This document shows positions 46,168 to 55,299 of a DNA stretch of 64,000 nucleotides, one piece after another. Position numbers and translations under genes: made by a program. Every line of letters begins with the position of its first letter. The stretch's first letter is position 1. The notes below the pieces were generated by a model that was given only the letters and a program-made list of their open reading frames with translations, was not told where the DNA came from and did no database searches. The stretch is from contig JAQDWB010000005.1 of the NCBI GenBank assembly GCA_027673765.1, positions 1 to 64,000 on the forward strand, written 5' to 3'. This stretch comes from Coriobacteriaceae bacterium AM113-163. GTDB lineage: Bacteria; Actinomycetota; Coriobacteriia; Coriobacteriales; Coriobacteriaceae.

Positions 46168-47940
46168 TTAGAGCGCCTCCTCATCGAGCGGAGCGGCCAT
46201 GGTGCCCTCGCCCGCAAGCGGCGACTTGTCGCGCCAGACGTTCTCGAACTGCTCCTTGTCGAGCACGTGGTCGCGCTTGGCGGCGACATCGGTCACCGTC
46301 ACGCGGTCGGTGCAGGAGTAGCACGGGTCGAGCGAACCGACGATCAGCGCCGCGTCGCCCACGGTGTTGCCGCGGAACATGTAGCGCAGGACCGGCCAGT
46401 TGCTGTACGTGGCGGCCTTGGCGCGCCAGCGGTAGCACTTCTGGTTGTTGCCGAGCATGGCCCAGTGCACGTCCTCGCCGCGCGGTGCCTCGGTGGCGCC
46501 GATGGCATACTTGTGCGGGGTGTACTCCCAATCCGTGGTGAGGATGGGGCCCGACGGGCAGTTCTCGAGCATGGTCTCGATCATGTCGATCGAATCGTAG
46601 ACCTCCTGGATGCGAACGGCGGTACGGCCGAAGGCATCGCAGGTGTCGGCCGTGGCGGCGTGCATCTTTTGGATGTCCGGATCGGCGTAGCCGTCGAAGG
46701 GATGGTCGAAGCGCACGTCGCGGGCATAGCCCGAGCCACGCATGAGCGGGCCGACCGGCGAGAAGTCGCGTGCGATCTTGCGGTCCAAGATGCCGATGCC
46801 GCTCGTACGCTCAATAAAATTGGGCGTGGAGAGCAGCACGTCGACGAGCTCCTGGACCTCGGAGCGCAGCTGGTGGATGGTCGTGAGCGTGGAGAGCTTC
46901 TGCTCGGCCAAAATGTCGCGACGCACGCCGCCGATCACGTTGAGGCCGTAGGTCTTGCGGTGGCCGGAGAGCTTCTCGGCCAGGTCCATGGACTTCTCGC
47001 GGACGCGGAAGAACTGCTGGAAGCCGGAGTCGAAGCCGGTGTAGTGCGATGCGAGGCCAATATTGAGCAGGTGCGAGTGCAGGCGCTCGACCTCGAGCAT
47101 GATGGCGCGGATGTACTGGGCGCGCGGCGGGACATGAATGCCCTGGGCGCGCTCGACGGCCTCGGCATAGGCCACCGAGTGGGCGCAGCCGCAGATGCCG
47201 CAGATACGGTCGGCGAGGAACGTCACCGCGTCATAGTTCAGGCGCGTCTCGGCGACCTTCTCCATGCCGCGGTGCACGTAGAACAGACGGTAGTCGGCAT
47301 CGACGATCGTCTCGCCCTCAACGAACAGGCGGAAGTGGCCGGGCTCGTCGGAGGTGATGTGCAGCGGGCCCATGGGGACGAGCGTGGTCTCCTTGCCCTT
47401 GGTATCGGCCAAGAACTCGTAGTTTTCCATGTCGCTCGCGGGAGCGGGACGGAAGCGGTAGTCCATGGAGTCCTTGCGCAGCGGGTACAGGCCGCTGGGC
47501 CAATCGTCGGGCAGCACCAGGCGGCGACGGTCGGGCAGGCCCTCGGGAATCAGGCCGAACATGTCGCGAAGCTCGCGCTCGCCCCACACGCAGGCGGGGA
47601 CGAACGGCGTCACGGACGGGAACGTCATCTTGGCGGGGTCGACCTCGGCACGCACGGTAACCCAGCCGGGGTCCTCCCCCTCCATGGAGATGACGTAGTA
47701 CACGGCGTAGCGGCCGCACAGGCTTCGCTCGTCGTTGCCGACGATCACGGGGATCCAGCCGTAGCGCTCGTAATACAGGTAGTGGACGGCCTCGGGCAGA
47801 CGGTCCAGCTTGACGGTGATCGTCAGCTGGTCCTCGCACTGCCATTCGACCTTCTCGATAGCGCCCGGCACTGCAGCACGCAGGGCCTCGACGTGGCTTT
47901 CGCAGCGACGAGCGTAGTCCTTCTTTTCAGGTTCTGCCAT
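46168..47940 (-). CDS. Group 4 [NiFe] hydrogenase large subunit (HycE/HyfG, NuoC-D fusion)
   Basis: 590 residues. An N-terminal NuoC-like domain (about residues 1-170) is fused to the NuoD-like catalytic part. The Ni-Fe ligands are in DRICGICGCAHSVAYAE and DPCYSCTDR, the latter about 45 residues from the end, so a HycI-type protease would remove the tail after Arg. This is the H2-producing subunit. It lies in the cytoplasm, bound to the membrane arm. Confidence 0.92.
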   Translation of the reverse strand: MAEPEKKDYARRCESHVEALRAAVPGAIEKVEWQCEDQLTITVKLDRLPEAVHYLYYERYGWIPVIVGNDERSLCGRYAVYYVISMEGEDPGWVTVRAEVDPAKMTFPSVTPFVPACVWGERELRDMFGLIPEGLPDRRRLVLPDDWPSGLYPLRKDSMDYRFRPAPASDMENYEFLADTKGKETTLVPMGPLHITSDEPGHFRLFVEGETIVDADYRLFYVHRGMEKVAETRLNYDAVTFLADRICGICGCAHSVAYAEAVERAQGIHVPPRAQYIRAIMLEVERLHSHLLNIGLASHYTGFDSGFQQFFRVREKSMDLAEKLSGHRKTYGLNVIGGVRRDILAEQKLSTLTTIHQLRSEVQELVDVLLSTPNFIERTSGIGILDRKIARDFSPVGPLMRGSGYARDVRFDHPFDGYADPDIQKMHAATADTCDAFGRTAVRIQEVYDSIDMIETMLENCPSGPILTTDWEYTPHKYAIGATEAPRGEDVHWAMLGNNQKCYRWRAKAATYSNWPVLRYMFRGNTVGDAALIVGSLDPCYSCTDRVTVTDVAAKRDHVLDKEQFENVWRDKSPLAGEGTMAAPLDEEAL

Positions 47941-47944
47941 GGTG

Positions 47945-49510
47945 CTAATTCACCTCACTTGTCTTGGTCTGGGAACTGAACACCATGCGGTAGAGAGGGG
48001 CCTCGTGGAGCTCTTCGACGCTCTGGTTCAAAACGACGGACGTTGCATCCTCGACGCCGCTCGTGATGGCGACCGGGGTGGCGATACCGAACCACATGAC
48101 CACGATCGCGAGGGCGATCTCGGGGATGATCATGAGGGCGGGCACCTCGTGGCGCTTCATGCCCTCGGGCGCCTTGCCGAAGATGGACTTGAGCGCGATG
48201 CCGGTAAGGGCGAAGTACACGCCGGTGAGGCCGATGGCCACGAGCACGACCACCCAGATGGGACCGGACTGAACGCCGGCCACGAAGGTGAGGAACTCGG
48301 AGATGAACAGGGCGAACGGCGGGAAGGCGGCGAGCGCGAGCAGGGCGATGATGGTGAGCGCTGCCGTGACGGGAGCGATCTCGACGACGCCCTTGATCTT
48401 GTTCAGGTCGCGGGTGTGGTAGATGTGCTGGATGTTACCGGCCATGCAGAAGGCGAGCGCCTTCGTGAAGCCGTGGAAGATGCAGTGCAGCAGGCAGGCG
48501 GCGATACCGAGCGGGCCACCGATACCCAGGCACAGCGCGACCACGCCGACGTTGTCGACGGAGGAGTACGCGAAGCGGCGCTTGATATCGTCCTGCTTGA
48601 AGATGCACAGGGCAGCCACCAGGATAGACAGCGTGCCCAGGATGAGCAGGAGCGTTCGCGGATAGGTGTCGCCCACCGTGATGATGGACAGGGAGTAGAA
48701 GCGGATGATCACCAGCATGGCGCACTTGAGCAGCACGCCCGAGAGCAGCGCGGAGACCGGGCTCGGAGCCTGGGAGTGCGCGTCGGGCAGCCAGGTGTGC
48801 ATGGGGAACAGGCCCGCCTTGGTGCCGAAGCCGATGACGATGAACGCGAACGCGAGGCGCACGAGCATCGGGTCGAACTGGTCGGCGTAGGGCATGATGG
48901 AGGTGAGGAAGGCGGCCTCATGCGCGTTGGGCATGATATCGGCGGCGTTCGCATAGATGAGCAGCGTGCCGAACAGGCCGAAGGCCACACCGGCGGTGCA
49001 GACCATCGCGTACTTCCAAGACGCCTCGAGCGCCTGCTTGTTCTTGTAGATGCCCACGAGGAACACGGTCGACAGTGTAGTGGCCTCGACCGCCGCCCAG
49101 GTGAGGATGATGTTGTTGGACAGGCAGGCGAGCAGCATCGTGAAGACGAACAGGCTGAACAGCGCGTAGTACTGCTTGGTGCGCTCGGCCGGCATGGTCT
49201 TCTCCTCGATATCGATCTTGATATAGGAGATGGAGTACACGCCGGTGATGAACCCGATGATGCCTACCAGAAGGACGAAGATCGACGAGAGCGAATCGAG
49301 ATGGAGCCACAGGCCCAAAGCGTCGATATTCTGCCCGCTCGAGAGCATGGTTCCCGCGGTGACGACCGAAAGGACAAGGGTCGCCGCGACGGAGATGGTG
49401 TTGAGCCCCGCGAAGACGTTGTAGGACGTCGTCTTGGGGAGCGCAGCCATAATCAGGGAGAACACGAGAGGACAAGCGAGCAGGGCGACCGTCAGCATTG
49501 AAACATCCAT
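47945..49510 (-). CDS. Hydrogenase-4 membrane subunit F-like (antiporter-type)
   Basis: 521 residues with about 14 membrane spans, Mrp/NuoN-like. The motif LFPMHTWLPDAHSQAPSPVS (a broken helix with the pump Lys/Glu elements) and YSSVDNVGVVALCLGIGGP are recognisable. It is one of three antiporter-type subunits, which argues for ion pumping. Its gene ends four bases before the large-subunit start. Confidence 0.9.
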   Translation of the reverse strand: MDVSMLTVALLACPLVFSLIMAALPKTTSYNVFAGLNTISVAATLVLSVVTAGTMLSSGQNIDALGLWLHLDSLSSIFVLLVGIIGFITGVYSISYIKIDIEEKTMPAERTKQYYALFSLFVFTMLLACLSNNIILTWAAVEATTLSTVFLVGIYKNKQALEASWKYAMVCTAGVAFGLFGTLLIYANAADIMPNAHEAAFLTSIMPYADQFDPMLVRLAFAFIVIGFGTKAGLFPMHTWLPDAHSQAPSPVSALLSGVLLKCAMLVIIRFYSLSIITVGDTYPRTLLLILGTLSILVAALCIFKQDDIKRRFAYSSVDNVGVVALCLGIGGPLGIAACLLHCIFHGFTKALAFCMAGNIQHIYHTRDLNKIKGVVEIAPVTAALTIIALLALAAFPPFALFISEFLTFVAGVQSGPIWVVVLVAIGLTGVYFALTGIALKSIFGKAPEGMKRHEVPALMIIPEIALAIVVMWFGIATPVAITSGVEDATSVVLNQSVEELHEAPLYRMVFSSQTKTSEVN

Positions 49511-49513
49511 GGC

Positions 49514-50167
49514 CTACCCCTTCAATTCGGTCAGGTCGTGGGAGTCGAGCGACTTGGTGTCGTTCCAAATCCTCACGACGACGGCGGACATGATGATGAC
49601 GGCGAAGATGGCGTCGGTGGCGATGCCGATCTCGATGATCTCGGGGGCCGTGGGCGCGAGCAGAGCGAGCGTCACGTGGCTACCGTTCTCCATAAGGCAG
49701 TACCCGAAGATCTGCTTGAGGATGTTGCGCTGGGAGATGATGCACGTGAGGCCGACGAAGAAGTGCGCGAAGCTGATGGCGAGGGCCGGAGTGGCCACCT
49801 CGGCGGTGGGCAGGCTCAGGCGCGTGACCACCGCGAAGCAGACGGCCACCTCCAGACCGGTGAGGATGATGGTCCAGGCCGGCTTGATGGAGGAGGTCAG
49901 CGTGCTATCGGCAGGCGAACCCATCTTCTTGTAGGCACGGTTGAGAATGAACGGAACGAGGATCACCTTGGTGACGAAGGCCGACGCGGCCCACATGAGA
50001 AGCTCGGTGGCACCGGTGGTGAGACCCAGGGTGAGCAGCACGCCCACCAGGACAACCGACTGGATCGCGTACCACTTGATGGCGGACGGGATGGTCTTCG
50101 AGACGACCACCATGGTGGAGGTCACGATCAGAAGACCGCCCAGGATATTGACTAACGAATAACCCAT
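49514..50167 (-). CDS. Hydrogenase-4 membrane subunit E-like
   Basis: 217 residues with about six membrane spans, HyfE/NuoK-like. It contains the segment GLTCIISQRNILKQIFGYCLMENG, typical of these subunits. Located between two antiporter-like genes, as in the hyf order B-C-D-E-F. Confidence 0.87.
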   Translation of the reverse strand: MGYSLVNILGGLLIVTSTMVVVSKTIPSAIKWYAIQSVVLVGVLLTLGLTTGATELLMWAASAFVTKVILVPFILNRAYKKMGSPADSTLTSSIKPAWTIILTGLEVAVCFAVVTRLSLPTAEVATPALAISFAHFFVGLTCIISQRNILKQIFGYCLMENGSHVTLALLAPTAPEIIEIGIATDAIFAVIIMSAVVVRIWNDTKSLDSHDLTELKG

Positions 50168-50177
50168 GTCCTACCTC

Positions 50178-51635
50178 CTAACCCATCCAACTAGAGGACA
50201 GAGGACCGGCGACGACGACCATGATCATGAGGACGACGAACACGAACGCCATGGCGCGCGGAAGGGGCTGGCCGGCGGCCACGGTCTCGCTCGGCTCACC
50301 GGGCAGGACCTTACCCATCCAACGCAGGAACCATGCGAAGGTGGCGACGGTCTCGACGACCATGACGCACACGAGGACAAAGATGACCGTGTTGGTAGCA
50401 CCAACCGCGAAGCCACCGGAAATGATCTGGAACTTGGAAAAGAACGTGCTCATGGGGGGCACGCCGGCGATAGCGGTCGCGGCGACCGCAAAGCCCACGC
50501 CCGTGACCGGGTACTTCTTCATGAGGCCCTGGATCTTGGGCAGCATACGGGTTCCCAGCGTGAAGCTGAGAGAGCCAGCGATGAGGAAGAACAGGGTCTT
50601 GGTGAACGCGTGGTTGAAGATGTGCTCGACGGCGCCGTTAAACGCCATCTGGCTTCCGAACACGGAGAGGCCCAGGCCAAAGAACACGTAGGCGAGCTGC
50701 GCGATCGTCGAGAAGGCGAGCAGGCGCTTCATATCCTTCTGGGGCAGGTACATGAGGAAGCCGAAGAGCATGGTCACGACGGCGTCGATGATAGCGACCC
50801 AACCGACGATCTCGGGGATATCGCCGGCGCTCGCAAGAGCGCGGGCGAACACGCACACGCCGACCTTAACCATGGACGCGCCATGAAGGTAGGCGGAAAC
50901 GGGCGTGGGGGCCTCCATTGCGGAGGGCAGCCACATGTAGAGCGGGAACTGGGCGGACTTGGCCCAAGCAGCGAACAGGATGAGCAGCAGCACGACGGTC
51001 TTCATACCGGAATCGAGCTGGGAGATCGCGCTCAGCGCGAACGTGCCGGTTCCGGCGAACAGGAAGGCCGCGCCGATGTAGAGTCCCAGAGCGCCGATAT
51101 GGGTGATGATGAGCGCCTTCATACCGGCCTTCTTGGCCGTGGGCGTCATGTAGTAGCTGATGAGGCCCCAGGAGCACACACCGGTGATCTCGAAGAAAAC
51201 GAGCTGGCCGACGATGGTGGAGCTGTAGGCGAGACCGGCCATGGCGCCGATGAACGTGGAGAAGTACACGTAGAAGCGACGACGGGGCGCGTCGGGATGC
51301 TCCTTATTCTTATCGCTCATGTACGGGAACGAATAGATGACGACGAGCAGGCCGATAGCGACGAACGCGGGTGCGAGCAGCGTGCTCATCCGGTCGAATA
51401 TGAAGCCCATGACCAAGGTCTGGCCCATACTCGCCCAGGTTACATCGACCGCGTTCATGCCGTTTCCGGCAAACGTCGCGGCCAAGCCAACGGAAGCGAC
51501 CGTGGCGATGCCGCCGGCAAAGGCGCAGATCCATTTAGCGTAGGGACGCGGCAGCATGACGATGAGCAGGGAGCCCAGCATGGGGACGGCGATCGCCACC
51601 ATGGCAAAGAGGGACAAGCTCGATTCGATTGACAT
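50178..51635 (-). CDS. Hydrogenase-4 membrane subunit D-like (antiporter-type)
   Basis: 485 residues with about 14 membrane spans. The family motif is AQFPLYMWLPSAMEAPTPVS and a second core helix is in LLAFSTIAQLAYVFFGLGL. Second antiporter-type subunit of the group 4 hydrogenase. ATG 51635 lies 16 bases after the NuoH-like gene. Confidence 0.9.
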   Translation of the reverse strand: MSIESSLSLFAMVAIAVPMLGSLLIVMLPRPYAKWICAFAGGIATVASVGLAATFAGNGMNAVDVTWASMGQTLVMGFIFDRMSTLLAPAFVAIGLLVVIYSFPYMSDKNKEHPDAPRRRFYVYFSTFIGAMAGLAYSSTIVGQLVFFEITGVCSWGLISYYMTPTAKKAGMKALIITHIGALGLYIGAAFLFAGTGTFALSAISQLDSGMKTVVLLLILFAAWAKSAQFPLYMWLPSAMEAPTPVSAYLHGASMVKVGVCVFARALASAGDIPEIVGWVAIIDAVVTMLFGFLMYLPQKDMKRLLAFSTIAQLAYVFFGLGLSVFGSQMAFNGAVEHIFNHAFTKTLFFLIAGSLSFTLGTRMLPKIQGLMKKYPVTGVGFAVAATAIAGVPPMSTFFSKFQIISGGFAVGATNTVIFVLVCVMVVETVATFAWFLRWMGKVLPGEPSETVAAGQPLPRAMAFVFVVLMIMVVVAGPLSSSWMG

Positions 51636-51651
51636 AGTTTCTCCCTTCTCC

Positions 51652-52575
51652 CTACACGCCTACGACGACGAAGACGAACGCGAGGACCGCGATGCCGACG
51701 ACGGCCCAGGTCTGGTTACCGAGCACCTTGAAGCGCGAACGGGAAACGGAGTTCTCGAGCACGCCGCAGACGACGAAATCGACCAGGCACTTGACGAGGA
51801 AGACGACGGCGCCCACGAGAGCGGTGACGCCGATGGTCGCGGGCTCTCCCCAGGGGATGAAGATGGAGGTGAACCAAGCGACGACCACGACCTGCTTCAT
51901 GCCCATGGCGAGCTTCATCATGGCCAGGGACGGGCCGGAGAGCTCGGCGAGCGGGCCCTCCTGGAGCTCCTGCTCGGCTTCGGCCTGATCGAACGGAAGC
52001 TTGCCGAGCTCCATGTAACAGGCGGCCGCGAAGGCGACGCCGGCGAGGATAACGGCGACGACGCTCGAGACGTTGCCCGTAACGATGTGCTGACCCATGG
52101 TCGCAATGTCCGTGGAGCCGCACACGATGGCGACGGTGAACAGCGCGATGAGCATGGACGGCTCGATGAGCACGCTCATGAGGAGCTCGCGGATACCGCC
52201 GAAGCCCGCGTAGGCGTTGGAGGAATCCACGCCGGACAGCGCGAAGAAGAAGCGGGACAGCGCGAGCGCGTACATGATGGTGATGGCGTCACCAAAGACG
52301 GGCATGGGGCTCTGGAGCGTGAACATGGGCAGGCCCATGGCGAGCATAAACGACACCGCGAGGAACAGCGGCGGCATGATGCGCAGCACGAAGCTCGAGT
52401 CGGAACTCACGGACTCGGGACGCGCCATGAGCTTCGCGAGGTCCCGGTAATCCTGAAGGATGGACGGACCGCGGCGATTGTGCATCTTCGCGCGAATCAC
52501 ACGGGCGAGGCCGGAGAAGAAGGGCGCGACCAGCATGACCACGAGGCCCTGCGCCATCGCAAGAACGATGTTCAT
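51652..52575 (-). CDS. Hydrogenase-4 membrane subunit C-like (NuoH/HycD)
   Basis: 307 residues with about eight membrane spans. Near the N-terminus, RVIRAKMHNRRGPSILQDYR is the NuoH/HycD signature, and later LGKLPFDQAEAEQELQEGP is the loop that contacts the hydrogenase module. ATG 52575 follows GGGGAGAGG. The much longer frame back to 52926 is a shadow of the next gene. Confidence 0.92.
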   Translation of the reverse strand: MNIVLAMAQGLVVMLVAPFFSGLARVIRAKMHNRRGPSILQDYRDLAKLMARPESVSSDSSFVLRIMPPLFLAVSFMLAMGLPMFTLQSPMPVFGDAITIMYALALSRFFFALSGVDSSNAYAGFGGIRELLMSVLIEPSMLIALFTVAIVCGSTDIATMGQHIVTGNVSSVVAVILAGVAFAAACYMELGKLPFDQAEAEQELQEGPLAELSGPSLAMMKLAMGMKQVVVVAWFTSIFIPWGEPATIGVTALVGAVVFLVKCLVDFVVCGVLENSVSRSRFKVLGNQTWAVVGIAVLAFVFVVVGV

Positions 52576-52592
52576 AATATCCTCTCCCCTCT

Positions 52593-54611
52593 CTAGACCA
52601 TGACCACGGCGAGCACGAGGAAGACCACGAGCGCCGCGACGATGTAGCAGATGTATACGGAGTAGTTGCCGCCCTCGATCTTGGAGGCGAGGCCGGCCAG
52701 CTTGTCGGCACCCTCGCTCGGTGCATCGACCAGGAAACGGTCGGGCAGGGGCTCGACGCCCTGGGCGACACCGGTGAGCTTCTGGAACACGTGCGCGATG
52801 GACCAGCAGATCTTGGTGCATACCTCGCGCAGGGTGTAGAGCGGGCCCATGAAGAGTTCGACGTCGGACGCGAAGCTCGTGGCGACGACGGGCATGTGCT
52901 CGTTGGGCTCGTAGCCGCACGCCCAAGGGTCGGTCTTCTTAGCGGGGGCCTTGGCGCCGAGGCAGGACCCCAACGCGAACGCGAGGCCGGTGAGGACCAC
53001 GAGCGCGATGGCGATCGCGGGGGTGGAGGTGGCGGCACCGGAAATCTCGTTCACGAGAGACACGCCCGAGGTGGCTGTGACGGCGGAGCCGGCAAGCACG
53101 CTCTGGGCGACGTCGCCCAGAACCGGGGCGATGACCGGGGAGCCGATTCCCAGTACCACGCAGATGGCCGCGAGGAGCATCTGCGAGAACAACATCGGAG
53201 CCGGGGACTCCTTGGCGTTCGCGGCCTCCTGGGAACGAGGGCTGCTCGCGAACGAGACGCCGTAGGCCTTCACGAAGCACGTGACGGCCAGGGCACCGGT
53301 GATGGCGAGGGCGGCCGCGGAGGCGACGGCGAACACCATGACGACCGGGTCGGAGAGCGTCGAGATGTTGAACAGGGACTGGTAGGTGAACCACTCGGAA
53401 ACGAAGCCGTTGAGCGGCGGGATGGCCGAGATGGCAAGGGCACCGATGAGGAAGCAGACGGCCGTGACCGGCATGCGGCGGAACAGACCGCCCATCTTCT
53501 CCATGTTGCGCGTACCCGTGGCATAGAGCAGGGAGCCCGCGCCGAGGAACAGCTCGCCCTTGAACATGGCGTGGTTGAGCGTGTGGTAGAGGGCGGCCAT
53601 GAGCGCGATCGTCGCGATGACGTCGTTGCCCAGGGCGTGCGCCGTCATGGACGCGCCGACACCGAGCAAGATGATGCCGATGTTCTCGACGGAGTGATAG
53701 GCAAGCAGGCGCTTGATGTCGTGCTCGTGGAGGGCGTAGACGACACCCAGGACCGACGAGATGGATCCGAAGACCAGGACCATGAGGCCCCACCAGAGCT
53801 GGACGCCCGAACCCGCGAGCAGGTCGAGACCGACCTTGAGGATTCCCAGGATGCCGATCTTGATCATGCCGCCGGACATGAGGGCGGACACGTTGGACGG
53901 CGCCTCGGGGTGCGCCTGGGGCAGCCAGGAGTGCAGCGGAATGATACCGGCCTTCGCGCCAAATCCGAAGAACGCGAGGACGAAGCACGCGGAGGAGACG
54001 GCGGGTCCAAAGTCATGCGTACGGAAATCACTGAAGCTGAAGGAACCGCCCACGCCGTTGGTCATGAGCAGGAAGCTCGCCATGATGAGAACGAAGCCGA
54101 CGTGCGCGATGACGAAGTAGAGCCAACCGCCCCTAATGGAGTTCTTGTTCTCCTCGATAACGACAAGGAAGTAGCTCGTAAGGGACATGAGCTCAAAGGC
54201 GACCAGGAACCAGAACACGTTGTCGGCGGTGATGACGAGCATCATCGAGGCGACGAAGGTGTTCATAAAGAAGCCGGCGCGCCCGACCTTGCCCGGGTAC
54301 TCGTCGAAGTAGGACAGACCGTAGATGAAGCCCGCAAAGGCGAGAATCGAGATGAGGACCACGATCAGGCCCGCAAGGCCGTTGAGCAAGAGCTCGAGAC
54401 GGGCGAACGGGAAGAAGAAGACCGTGTTGAGGGACGAAACGTCGCCAAGCACGGCCTCGAGGCCCGCGATGAACGACAGCACGGCCGCGACGGCGCCGAT
54501 CAGGCAGCCGGCGGTCTTGGCGGCGTTGTCGGCCTTAATCAGCAGAACCGAGGCGAGCGCACCGATGCACGAGACGGCAAGCGATGCGATAAACAGCGTC
54601 ATGCTATCCAT
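52593..54611 (-). CDS. Hydrogenase-4 membrane subunit B-like (NuoL-type)
   Basis: 672 residues with about 16 membrane spans. Typical are AGIIPLHSWLPQAHPEAPSNVS and LLAYHSVENIGIILLGVG. The C-terminal ~120 residues (after ACGYEPNEHMPVVATSF) form the extra region seen in HyfB. Third antiporter-type subunit. Start 54611, overlapping the ferredoxin gene's end by 8 bases. Confidence 0.92.
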   Translation of the reverse strand: MDSMTLFIASLAVSCIGALASVLLIKADNAAKTAGCLIGAVAAVLSFIAGLEAVLGDVSSLNTVFFFPFARLELLLNGLAGLIVVLISILAFAGFIYGLSYFDEYPGKVGRAGFFMNTFVASMMLVITADNVFWFLVAFELMSLTSYFLVVIEENKNSIRGGWLYFVIAHVGFVLIMASFLLMTNGVGGSFSFSDFRTHDFGPAVSSACFVLAFFGFGAKAGIIPLHSWLPQAHPEAPSNVSALMSGGMIKIGILGILKVGLDLLAGSGVQLWWGLMVLVFGSISSVLGVVYALHEHDIKRLLAYHSVENIGIILLGVGASMTAHALGNDVIATIALMAALYHTLNHAMFKGELFLGAGSLLYATGTRNMEKMGGLFRRMPVTAVCFLIGALAISAIPPLNGFVSEWFTYQSLFNISTLSDPVVMVFAVASAAALAITGALAVTCFVKAYGVSFASSPRSQEAANAKESPAPMLFSQMLLAAICVVLGIGSPVIAPVLGDVAQSVLAGSAVTATSGVSLVNEISGAATSTPAIAIALVVLTGLAFALGSCLGAKAPAKKTDPWACGYEPNEHMPVVATSFASDVELFMGPLYTLREVCTKICWSIAHVFQKLTGVAQGVEPLPDRFLVDAPSEGADKLAGLASKIEGGNYSVYICYIVAALVVFLVLAVVMV

Positions 54612-55221
54612 TGTTTACGCTCCCTTCTGCTTTCTCGGACAGGCCCTGGGCCACAGCGGTAACGTCGACGGCCGGACCGTTTTCGATCGAGCGCAGGCGC
54701 TTGGCCTCGTCGAGCTCGCGATCGGCCGCGCCGCCCATGACGGTCAGCGCCTTGGTGGGGCACGCCGCCACACAATGCGGGCCGTCCGGATCGAAGGCGC
54801 ACAGGTCGCACTTGACAGCGCAGGTGTACTGGCCGGGAGCCCACGTAAGCAGGCTGCTCAGGGACTTAGGATACGAAGGCGTCGGGTCGCACATGCCTGC
54901 GACACCGGCGATAGACGTGCCATCGGGATGGATGGCTCCGAAGGGGCACGCAATGGCGCACAGCCTGCACCCGATGCACTCCTGCTCCTTGACGTGGATG
55001 CGATCGCCATCGTGCTCGATGGCATTCACCGGGCAAACCTCGGCGCAGGGGGCACCCTCGCAATGGTGGCAGACAAGGGCGGCCGAAATACCGCCGGTCT
55101 TCACGAGCGCCAGGCGCGGCGTATCCTGAAGACCCTGCATCCGGTGGGCGTCGGCACAGGCGGACTGGCATGTTCCGCAGCCGATGCACCTCTCCGGGTT
55201 GATGTCGATGAAGCGGTTCAT
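54604..55221 (-). CDS. 4Fe-4S ferredoxin-type subunit (HyfA/HycB-like)
   Basis: 205 residues with four [4Fe-4S] motifs: CIGCGTCQSACADAHR, CHHCEGAPCAEVCP, CIGCRLCAIACPFGAI and CDLCAFDPDGPHCVAACP. It is the electron carrier between FdhF and the hydrogenase. ATG 55221 (MNRFIDINPERC) is preceded by AAGGAAGTGGGG; the GTG at 55227 would be too close. A second related protein is encoded at 57598. Confidence 0.88.
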   Translation of the reverse strand: MNRFIDINPERCIGCGTCQSACADAHRMQGLQDTPRLALVKTGGISAALVCHHCEGAPCAEVCPVNAIEHDGDRIHVKEQECIGCRLCAIACPFGAIHPDGTSIAGVAGMCDPTPSYPKSLSSLLTWAPGQYTCAVKCDLCAFDPDGPHCVAACPTKALTVMGGAADRELDEAKRLRSIENGPAVDVTAVAQGLSEKAEGSVNNG

Positions 55222-55299
55222 CCCCACTTCCTTTCAAAATAACGGGCCGGGCTCCCGAACGTACGGGACGCCCGGCCCAAAAAGCCAACGAGAACGGGA